Source of the DNA: Bacteroidia bacterium
GTDB lineage: Bacteria; Bacteroidota; Bacteroidia; Bacteroidales; P3
Length of the DNA stretch: 18,553 nt
Direction of reading: 5' to 3'
Assembly: GCA_025999775.1 (NCBI GenBank)
Contig: BNXT01000012.1
Coordinates: 1-18,553, forward strand
Shown: one piece after another, positions 12,503 to 18,553 of the stretch
Layout of the letters: each line of letters starts with the position of its first letter
Position numbering within the stretch: the first letter of the stretch is position 1
Position numbers and translations under genes: made by a program
Notes under the pieces: model-generated
The model's input: only the letters and a program-made list of their open reading frames with translations
Told to the model about the DNA's origin: nothing
Database searches by the model: none

Positions 12503-14881
12503 CTATTTATTCTTAATTTTTAATTCTACCTTGTCCTCTGTTAATCCGTCTGAAGTAGCTTTAAGCGTTACCGTTCCTTTTTGCTTTGTGCCCTGCACCA
12601 CCACCAAAGCTTTGCCGTTGAACAAATTGCGTTCGGGCTTTTTCAGGGAATTACCATCGGTGGCATCACCGTTGTCGGTGCCGACAATCGTGCCCGGTCC
12701 CTCTACGGTAAAAGAGATGAGGTTGTCGGCTGTCGGCACGGTGTTGCCGTCTTTATCCAATGCCTCCACAGTGATGAAAGAGAGGTCTTTGCCCGTTGCT
12801 TGCAGGGCGCTTTTATCGGCTGTGAGACGCAGAGAGGCGGGTGCGCCTGCCGTTTTTATCTCGTTCACTAACACCTCTTTGCCTGCTTTGCGCGACACGG
12901 CTTTCAAGGCACCGGGGGCATATTCGACACGCCATGCGACATGCAAATCATCACCCTCTTTGCGCTTCGTGCCTAACGATTGGTTGTTTAAGAATAATTC
13001 AACCTCATCGGCATTGCTGTAATATGCCCACACATCAATGGTTTCTCCTACCTGCCAATTCCAATGCGGCAGGAGATGCAGGACGGATTGATTTGTCCAT
13101 TCACTTTGATACATGTAGTAGATGTCTTTCGGGAAGCCTGCCAAGTCGATGATGCCAAAATAGGAACTACGCGATGGCCATCCGAAAGGTGTAGGTTCGC
13201 CAAGATAGTCGAAGCCTGTCCAGATGTATTGCCCTGCGACAAAATCCGCTTTCTTGATATAGTTCCAACTTTCCTCGTGCGAATCGCCCCAAGGCACATG
13301 GCAGTTATCGTAGGCAGGGCATTGATGAATGGGGCGGTCAAACGCTATATCCCAGCGTGAGGGCCATATATGAGTGGTGTCCGCAGGCATCATATAGAAG
13401 CCGCGCGACATCAAGCCCGAAATGGATTCGGACGCAATGAACGGTTTGCCGGGGAAGTTGTCCTTAACCTTATCGTAGTCGGAGCGGTGATAGTTGAAGC
13501 CGACAATATCCAAAGCGCCCGATTGGAACACGTTATTGAACGGATTGACATCGTTGCAACCTGCCGTTATGGGGCGCGTGGGGTCTAATGTCCTGATGAT
13601 TTCGGCTAAATGTCGCGTCAAAGCCTGATTTTCGACACCGCCACCTTGTTCCCAAACTTCATTGCCTATACTCCACAGAAAAACCGACGGATGATTGCGG
13701 TCACGGACGATTAAATCGGTTAAGTCGCGTTCGTGCCACGCCTCAAAATAGAGTGAGTAGTCGTGATCGCTCTTACTTCTCCGCCACACATCAAACGCTT
13801 CATCCATCACGATAAAGCCCATTGCGTCGCATAAATCCAGCAACTCCGGCGCCGGCGGATTGTGGGAGCAGCGGATACCGTTGCAGCCCATCGCTTTCAG
13901 TATCTCCAATTGCCGTTGAATAGCCCGATAATTCACCGCAGCGCCCAAACATCCCAAGTCGTGATGATTGCATACTCCGTTGATTTTCACCTGTTTACCA
14001 TTCAAGAAAAAACCTTTGTCGGCAGTAAATTCAAAGGTGCGGATGCCGACCTTCGTAGTATATTCATCCGTTACGTTCCCGTCCACGAGCAAAACTGTTT
14101 TGAGGCTATACAAATAGGGTGTCTCTATTGACCAAAGATGCGGATTGTGCACCAACAAGTCTTGCGTGGTATCATTCGATTGCACCGAAGCCACCTTTTT
14201 CCCCTGCGCATCAAGCAAGGTCTGGCGTATTTGCACATCGGCGTGTGCGTCGTTCTTGATAGTCGTTTGAACGCGCACAACAGCCTCTTGTTCAGATACT
14301 TGCGGCGTTGTAACCTGCGTCCCCCACAAATCAATATGAACCGAATTAGTGATATCCAAGCGGACGTTACGATAGATACCCGATCCGGAATACCAGCGGG
14401 AATTGGGCTGTTGAGAGTTATCCACTTTCACCGCAATCACATTTTTCGTGCCAAAGCGAAGATGTGGGGTTAAGTCATAGCGAAACGAGATATACCCATT
14501 GGGGCGCACGCCCAACGACACCCCATTGAGCCACACCTCACTATTCCAATACACTCCGTCGAAGTCAATATACACTTGCTTGCCTTGCCAAGCGGTATTG
14601 GCATCAAACGTCTTTCTGTACCAACCAATGCCGCCCGGCAAAGCGCCGCCACCGGGTGTTGCAGGATATGCCTCCGAGAAATCGCTCTCAATGCTCCAAT
14701 CGTGCGGGAGGTTAAGTGTGCGCCATCCGGAGGCATCCGCCGCCGCTGCAGAATAGTCTGTAGCGCCGTCGGCAAGTTGGAACTGCCAGTTCTCCGTGAA
14801 ATCAACAGATTGACGAGACTGTTCCTTTGGAGAGCAAGCGCAAAGGGATAAAAGCGCCAAAAGGTAAAAAGTCTTTTTCAT
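12503..14881 (-). CDS. Glycoside hydrolase family 2 lipoprotein, beta-galactosidase-like
   Basis: I start the 792-residue protein at ATG 14881, not at the TTG nine bases upstream, because MKKTFYLLALLSLCACS is a typical lipoprotein signal with Cys16 as the likely lipidated residue. The domain order is GH2 sugar-binding jelly roll (FTENWQFQL; LPHDWSIES; GGIGWYRKTF), immunoglobulin-like domain, TIM barrel (GVCNHHDLGCLG; GCNGIRCSHNPPAPELLDLCDAMGF) and C-terminal beta domains of the DUF4982 and Ig-like type. The acid/base is Glu408 in FLWSIGNEVWEQ and the nucleophile is Glu485 in FIASESIS. GH2 enzymes of this layout are mainly beta-galactosidases, but beta-glucuronidase or another exo-specificity is possible. 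No SusC/SusD pair is nearby, so this is not a classic utilisation locus. It is first in the leftward operon, with a good promoter at 14908-14939. Confidence 0.92.
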   Translation of the reverse strand: MKKTFYLLALLSLCACSPKEQSRQSVDFTENWQFQLADGATDYSAAAADASGWRTLNLPHDWSIESDFSEAYPATPGGGALPGGIGWYRKTFDANTAWQGKQVYIDFDGVYWNSEVWLNGVSLGVRPNGYISFRYDLTPHLRFGTKNVIAVKVDNSQQPNSRWYSGSGIYRNVRLDITNSVHIDLWGTQVTTPQVSEQEAVVRVQTTIKNDAHADVQIRQTLLDAQGKKVASVQSNDTTQDLLVHNPHLWSIETPYLYSLKTVLLVDGNVTDEYTTKVGIRTFEFTADKGFFLNGKQVKINGVCNHHDLGCLGAAVNYRAIQRQLEILKAMGCNGIRCSHNPPAPELLDLCDAMGFIVMDEAFDVWRRSKSDHDYSLYFEAWHERDLTDLIVRDRNHPSVFLWSIGNEVWEQGGGVENQALTRHLAEIIRTLDPTRPITAGCNDVNPFNNVFQSGALDIVGFNYHRSDYDKVKDNFPGKPFIASESISGLMSRGFYMMPADTTHIWPSRWDIAFDRPIHQCPAYDNCHVPWGDSHEESWNYIKKADFVAGQYIWTGFDYLGEPTPFGWPSRSSYFGIIDLAGFPKDIYYMYQSEWTNQSVLHLLPHWNWQVGETIDVWAYYSNADEVELFLNNQSLGTKRKEGDDLHVAWRVEYAPGALKAVSRKAGKEVLVNEIKTAGAPASLRLTADKSALQATGKDLSFITVEALDKDGNTVPTADNLISFTVEGPGTIVGTDNGDATDGNSLKKPERNLFNGKALVVVQGTKQKGTVTLKATSDGLTEDKVELKIKNK

Positions 14882-14907
14882 GATTTTCAATGATTTGTAA
14901 GTATCCG

Positions 14908-14939
14908 CAAAGATACGTAGTATTTTTCAAATTTCCAAA
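14908..14939 (-). promoter_or_regulatory. Promoter of the GH2 operon
   Basis: On the minus strand TTTG (14936-14939), 20 bp, then TATCTTTG (14908-14915), 26 bases upstream of the ATG at 14881. No SD sequence is present, as is normal for the phylum. Confidence 0.7.
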
Positions 14940-15038
14940 TAACCTGAATACATTTTTGTAACATACTGATTAACAGGAAGTTAGAAACTAATTATATAAA
15001 AATCTCAAGAAAATATAAAATCTTTTCAAAAAAATTAG

Positions 15039-15046
15039 TACCTTTG
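15039..15046 (+). promoter_or_regulatory. -7 box of the coiled-coil gene
   Basis: TACCTTTG matches TAnnTTTG, 36 bases before the ATG at 15083. The -33 region is A/T-rich without a clear TTTG. It is divergent from the GH2 promoter, about 130 bp away. Confidence 0.55.
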
Positions 15047-15082
15047 TGCTTGAACTGGTTATGTATCCAAAAGAAATACAGT

Positions 15083-15955
15083 ATGGGACAGGAAAACAAT
15101 AGACGAAATTACGTCAGTATAGTGTTGGCGTTATTATTAGTGTTATCGCTTGTATTGACGTTTACATGTAGGCATCAGAAAAAGGTAGCGGAGCAGGAAA
15201 GCGTACGCATACAAAGCGAACTTGAACAGATTGTTGTTCAACACAATATCGCCAAGGTGCAAAATGTCAAGTATTCAGAACAACTTGCAGAACGAGATAG
15301 CGTCATCCGAAATAATACCAAGGAAATACAGCGTCTTATTAGTATTCAAACTGATTATCGCAAGCTACAGAAAAAATTGGATATGTTGCGCCAAATCACG
15401 CAAGACTATGTTGTGCGTCTTGATTCTTTGATTGTTATCAATCAAGAACTTGAAGATGAAAACAGAGTAATTAAGCAAGAACTCCTTTCGGAAAGGCAAA
15501 AAAATAATCAATTAGAAACGGTTAAAACACAGTTGGACAATCAATTGGCACAAGCTTCAACGTTGAAAGCCCACAATGTGAATTTGACCGGAGTCCGCAT
15601 GAGAGGTACTGAGGAGATTGCTGTTGAGCGTGCCGATAGAATAGAAAGAATTAAAGTGCAGTTTACTTTAGTCGGTAGCGACATCATCCCTGCCGGTAAT
15701 TATCCCCTTTATGTACGCCTTGTACGTTCAGATGGACAGATATTAACACGCAGCGATAATGATGTTGTTGTTATTAATGATATTAACCTGCAATATTCAA
15801 TACGAGAAAATATTAATTACAATAACAAAGATCAAGATATATCCTTGTATTTCGATAAGTTAAACACAACCTTTTCCGCAGGAACTTACTATGTTTATCT
15901 ATTTATGAACGGCGCAGAAATAGGAATGGCGACTTTACATGTGGATCAAAAATAA
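15083..15955 (+). CDS. Membrane-anchored coiled-coil protein of unknown function
   Basis: I take the ATG at 15083. The in-frame TTG further upstream overlaps the -7 box and would add unlikely residues. The 290-residue product has a short basic N-terminus (GQENNRRNY), one membrane helix (VSIVLALLLVLSLVLTF, about 10-26), and a long heptad-rich coiled coil from about 33 to 155 (EQIVVQHNIAKVQ; DYRKLQKKLDML; NQLETVKTQLDNQL). A beta-rich C-terminal domain of about 125 residues follows (RIERIKVQFTLVGSD, YPLYVRLVRSDGQIL, TFSAGTYYVYLFMNG). The topology is probably type II with the coiled coil and beta domain in the periplasm. I do not recognise the family. It stands alone between a promoter and a strong terminator. 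Confidence 0.85.
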   Translation: MGQENNRRNYVSIVLALLLVLSLVLTFTCRHQKKVAEQESVRIQSELEQIVVQHNIAKVQNVKYSEQLAERDSVIRNNTKEIQRLISIQTDYRKLQKKLDMLRQITQDYVVRLDSLIVINQELEDENRVIKQELLSERQKNNQLETVKTQLDNQLAQASTLKAHNVNLTGVRMRGTEEIAVERADRIERIKVQFTLVGSDIIPAGNYPLYVRLVRSDGQILTRSDNDVVVINDINLQYSIRENINYNNKDQDISLYFDKLNTTFSAGTYYVYLFMNGAEIGMATLHVDQK

Positions 15956-15993
15956 GATTTAAAAGTCTAAAATAGTTTATCGTTTGTTAAGTT

Positions 15994-16026
15994 AGCGGGT
16001 TAATCATGAATTAATCCGCTTTTTTT
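15994..16026 (+). terminator. Intrinsic terminator of the coiled-coil gene
   Basis: An 11-bp stem, AGCGGGTTAAT (15994-16004) with ATTAATCCGCT (16010-16020, one G-T pair), has the loop CATGA and is followed by a run of T to 16026. It separates the coiled-coil gene from the duplicated DUF2807 genes. Confidence 0.85.
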
Positions 16027-16035
16027 ATCGTCTTG

Positions 16036-16043
16036 TAACTTTT
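16036..16043 (+). promoter_or_regulatory. Weak -7-like box ahead of the DUF2807 pair
   Basis: TAACTTTT differs from TAnnTTTG at the last base and lacks a clear -33 element. A small AGACG/CGTCT hairpin (16048-16061) follows. It is the best candidate promoter in the 60 bp between the terminator and the ATG at 16087. Confidence 0.3.
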
Positions 16044-16070
16044 TCATAGACGTGTTCGTCTTACCATAAA

Positions 16071-17524
16071 ACAAAATAAAACAATTATGAAAAAGATTAC
16101 GTGTAGTATTTTAGTAGCGATAAGCATTTTCTCTGTCAGTGAAGCGCAGCAGCAATCATTTGCTTTGAAACCGTTTCACCAAATTAAAGCCAAAGGACAA
16201 AGCAATGTTACGTTAGTTAGTTCTGACCAAGCCAAGATCGTCGGAAATAGCGACCTTTCCGAAGATCTATTTTCCGTACAAGATGGCGTGCTGACGATAG
16301 GTACAGAGAACAATGGAAACAACAAAGATAGCCTTAGTGTTACGGTCTATTTTCAAAAATTAGAGGGTATTGCTGTTTCCGGTGTGTCTCGTATTATCTC
16401 TGAAAGTACTATTATGGGAGATAACCTGGCTATCAACGCATCCGGCGCCAGTCGTATTGAGATACCCATGAACGTTGCTAATTTAGCAACTAACCTTTCC
16501 GGCGTAGCTAATGCGAATTTTTCCGGCAAAGCCACGACGCATACCCTGAACTGTTCCGGTACCGCAAGTTTAAGAGGCGATAAATTATTAGCTAATACAA
16601 CACAGCTATCTACGTCCGGCTCGTCGTCTGTAACCCTTAACACGGTCAATCTTAGCGGTAACGCCTCAGGTGTAAGTCATGTTAACACACAAGGTACCCA
16701 AAACAACGCGTTGGAGGTTACCGGTATGTCCAGTATATCCATAAATGGAGAGCGACAAAACAAGAAAATCAATGAACGCAGCAAACATTCTTCAAACACA
16801 AAATAAAACAATTATGAAAAAGATTACGTATAGTATTTTAGTAGCGATAAGCATTTTCTCTGTCAGTGAAGCGCAGCAGCTATCATTTGCTTTGGAACCG
16901 TTTCACCAAATTAAAACCAAAGGCCAAAGTAATGTTACGTTAGTTCGTTCCGACCAAGCCGAGATAGTTGGAAATAGCGACCTTTCCGAAGCTCTATTTT
17001 CCGTACAGGATGGCGTGCTGACGATAGATACAAAGAATAATACAAACAACAAAATTAATCTTAATGTTACGGTTTATTTTCAAAAATTAGAGAGTATAGC
17101 CGCTTCCGGTACGTCTCGTATTGTCTCTAAAAGTACTATTATTGGGGATAACTTGACTATCAACGCATCCGGCGCCAGTCGTATTGAGATACCCATGATC
17201 GTTACTAACTTAGAGACTAACCTTTCCGGCGTAGCCAATGCGAACCTATCCGGCGAAGCCACGACGCATACCCTTAACTGTTCCGGTACCGCAAGTTTAA
17301 GAGGCAATAAATTATTTGCTAATACAACGCAGCTATCTACATCCGGTTCGTCGTCCGTAGCCCTTAACACGGTCAATCTTAGTGGTAACGCCTCCGGTGT
17401 AAGTCATGTTAATACACAAGGTACCCAAAACAACGAATTGGAGATTAGCGGTATGTCCAGTATATCCGTGAATGGAGGCACACTACAAAACAGACAAATC
17501 AATGAAGGCAAAAAACAATTCCGT
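16071..17524 (+). repeat. Tandem direct duplication, unit about 727 bp
   Basis: Copy 1 (about 16071-16797) and copy 2 (about 16798-17524, with a 3-base insertion near its end) both open with the same leader, ACAAAATAAAACAATTATGA, and encode the same signal peptide and DUF2807 head. By hand count 33 of about 221 aligned residues differ (about 85% identity). The junction lies just before the stop of the first gene, where copy 1 loses the continuation present in copy 2. Confidence 0.9.
16087..16806 (+). CDS. Secreted DUF2807 (head-GIN) protein, barrel-less duplicate
   Basis: The 239-residue protein has a signal peptide (KKITCSILVAISIFSVSEAQ) and a DUF2807 / putative auto-transporter adhesin head-GIN domain. 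The domain opens FALKPFHQIKAKGQSNVTLV and continues as a solenoid-like series of SG-containing turns (VSGVSRI, ASGASRIEI, LSGVANAN, CSGTASLRG, TSGSSSVTL, LSGNASGVSHV), about 20 residues apart. After SSISINGE the C-terminus is a short basic tail (RQNKKINERSKHSSNTK) with no barrel or membrane anchor, so the product should be periplasmic or secreted. The tail comes from the duplication junction. The full-length neighbour at 16814 continues where this one ends. The two ORFs are separated by only 7 bp and may be co-transcribed. Binding activity is not established for the family. Confidence 0.85.
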   Translation: MKKITCSILVAISIFSVSEAQQQSFALKPFHQIKAKGQSNVTLVSSDQAKIVGNSDLSEDLFSVQDGVLTIGTENNGNNKDSLSVTVYFQKLEGIAVSGVSRIISESTIMGDNLAINASGASRIEIPMNVANLATNLSGVANANFSGKATTHTLNCSGTASLRGDKLLANTTQLSTSGSSSVTLNTVNLSGNASGVSHVNTQGTQNNALEVTGMSSISINGERQNKKINERSKHSSNTK

Positions 17525-18463
17525 CGTTTAAACGCTAAAATTGATGAATTTGGTAACCGAATTTTCATACAGGACAGTAATGCTAATGTGGCTACCAACA
17601 TCACTGAAGACGGCGAAGATATTCCGATTGAAGAAGAAGAAGAATCACCTCTCGATGTTGAGGAACGCAAACACATCAAGAAGGAGATTATCTATACCGA
17701 CAAAGCCATTGAGCTAAATGACCAAAAACAAAAAGCAGATGATCAGAACAACCATTCAGGCAAGACACAGTCTAAGAGAAAATCACACAGCCCTTATAAA
17801 GCACATTGGTCGGGTTTTGAATTAGGTATCCAAGGATATGGTACAGAACCTTTTTCAACGAATTTACCGAACGGGTACGATGATATGGAGCTACGTCCCG
17901 GACAATCCATCTCTTTTGCATGGAATATTTTTCAATACTCGTTTGGGTTTATTGAAAAACCGAGTGTCAAATTAGGATTAGTCACGGGTTTAGGCTTTGT
18001 GTGGGATCAATTTTCCTTTGCCGACCCTTCTGTTATTCCGACATGGCAGGATGGCGTATTCGCTATGACACGCTATACAGGTAGTGAACAACGGCAATAT
18101 ACGCGCAGTCGTATCCATGAAGTATGGTTTCGCGTACCACTTCTAATGGAATTACAACTACGTAGTCCTTCGCGCCATTCCATGATGTCATTGGCTGCTG
18201 GTATTGTGGGCGGTATTCGCTGCTCCGCATATTTGGAACAAGCCTATACCTTGGAATTGCCAAACGGCGAGAAGCATCGCAGAGATCTCAAAAGCAGAAA
18301 CGATATTGCACTTAACGCACTTGCCGCTAATGCCGAAGTACGCCTCGGATTCTCACATTTCAACTTCTTCGTTAATTATGCACTAACACCGCTTTTCAAC
18401 GAAAAAGCAAATCCGGATCTCACGCGATTTAGCGCCGGAATAGCCCTGTCGTTCAGGGGATAG
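16814..18463 (+). CDS. DUF2807 head-GIN domain fused to an outer-membrane beta-barrel
   Basis: I start at ATG 16814, where the sequence repeats the start of the upstream copy. The 549-residue protein has a signal peptide (1-20), a DUF2807 solenoid-like domain (about 25-222, with the same SG turn series as its neighbour), and a charged linker (about 235-328) containing EDGEDIPIEEEEESPLDVEE and then a Lys/Gln-rich part. Residues about 330-549 form a C-terminal barrel-like domain: HWSGFELGIQGYG, SISFAWNIFQYSFGF, VKLGLVTGLGFVWDQFSF, VWFRVPLLMELQL, MMSLAAGIVGGI, AEVRLGFSHFNFFVNYAL, ending RFSAGIALSFRG. This resembles the PorT/OMP_b-brl family. The predicted topology is an outer-membrane anchor with the head domain on one side of the membrane. 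The barrel is too small to be a classical autotransporter pore with certainty, and the head precedes it as a passenger would. Which side the head faces is unknown. Confidence 0.85.
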   Translation: MKKITYSILVAISIFSVSEAQQLSFALEPFHQIKTKGQSNVTLVRSDQAEIVGNSDLSEALFSVQDGVLTIDTKNNTNNKINLNVTVYFQKLESIAASGTSRIVSKSTIIGDNLTINASGASRIEIPMIVTNLETNLSGVANANLSGEATTHTLNCSGTASLRGNKLFANTTQLSTSGSSSVALNTVNLSGNASGVSHVNTQGTQNNELEISGMSSISVNGGTLQNRQINEGKKQFRRLNAKIDEFGNRIFIQDSNANVATNITEDGEDIPIEEEEESPLDVEERKHIKKEIIYTDKAIELNDQKQKADDQNNHSGKTQSKRKSHSPYKAHWSGFELGIQGYGTEPFSTNLPNGYDDMELRPGQSISFAWNIFQYSFGFIEKPSVKLGLVTGLGFVWDQFSFADPSVIPTWQDGVFAMTRYTGSEQRQYTRSRIHEVWFRVPLLMELQLRSPSRHSMMSLAAGIVGGIRCSAYLEQAYTLELPNGEKHRRDLKSRNDIALNALAANAEVRLGFSHFNFFVNYALTPLFNEKANPDLTRFSAGIALSFRG

Positions 18464-18484
18464 CTCATTTTTTTTGGTTGATAG

Positions 18485-18516
18485 CAACGTGGCAGGAAAG
18501 TTTTCTTGCCACGTTG
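18485..18516 (+). terminator. Strong hairpin after the barrel gene (probable terminator)
   Basis: CAACGTGGCAGGAAA (18485-18499) pairs with TTTCTTGCCACGTTG (18502-18516, one G-T pair) to form a 15-bp stem with almost no loop. The following TGTTTGTG is only weakly T-rich, so this is a less typical intrinsic terminator or a palindromic site. The last 37 bases hold no gene I can support, though an ATG occupies the final three. Confidence 0.5.
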
Positions 18517-18553
18517 TGTTTGTGATACGCTCGCAGTAAGATAGCTCCAAATG

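Noticed and set aside
12531..13022. 163-codon open frame on the plus strand opposite the GH2 gene
   Set aside because: It is a shadow of the GH2 coding strand. It has no promoter and no domain-like sequence, and the GH2 frame is clearly the real one.
14882..14890. TTG start adding three residues to the GH2 protein
   Set aside because: The ATG at 14881 gives a standard lipoprotein signal peptide beginning MKK, so the TTG is unnecessary.
15061..15102. Upstream 13-residue ORF (MYPKEIQYGTGKQ) overlapping the start at 15083
   Set aside because: It has no conserved feature and no leader-peptide codon bias. It is probably a chance ATG in the 5' leader.

Overview
The window looks like Bacteroidota (Bacteroidales-like) chromosome. 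Transcription starts fit the Bacteroidota sigma-ABfr pattern (TTTG, about 19 bp, then TAnnTTTG) upstream of several genes. Start codons lack Shine-Dalgarno sequences and sit behind A-rich leaders. The gene families are typical of the phylum: an HU-CCDC81/SPOR protein, a Porin_10-type porin, a carboxypeptidase-regulatory-like envelope protein and DUF2807 head-GIN proteins. Intergenic DNA carries several dispersed palindromic elements. I cannot name the species.

Layout. At 1-61 is the start of a leftward exported protein with its own promoter. At 120-216 a near-consensus promoter drives a very short candidate RNA (GAAA-capped hairpin followed by an intrinsic terminator), then a patch of palindromic repeats (about 220-470). 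A secreted protein at 651-1915 is split by a one-base frameshift. At 2238-7178 lies a tight rightward operon: HU/SPOR membrane protein, trmB, waaA (Kdo transferase) and a putative outer-membrane porin, the last three coupled by 1-bp and 19-bp overlaps.

The leftward block at 7204-14881 begins, in transcription order, with a GH2 beta-galactosidase-like lipoprotein and a carboxypeptidase-regulatory-like exported protein. It continues with three PD-(D/E)XK-type genes: an intact DUF1016 protein, a DUF1016 pseudogene that has lost its catalytic core, and an AAA ATPase with a C-terminal nuclease-like domain. This trio looks like a small accessory or defence-type island inserted among envelope genes. 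The two DUF1016 reading frames contain a family of short palindromes with core GACASTGTC.

The rightward block at 15083-18463 holds a membrane-anchored coiled-coil protein closed by a strong terminator, then a tandem duplication of about 727 bp. The first copy is a barrel-less secreted DUF2807 protein. The second is the full-length form, with the same head domain joined through an acidic linker to a C-terminal outer-membrane beta-barrel.

Most of the window serves the cell envelope (Kdo transfer, porin, SPOR protein, surface glycosidase, adhesin-like heads). The observations most worth following are the GIN-head/barrel duplication, the palindromes inside the DUF1016 genes and the short stand-alone RNA.
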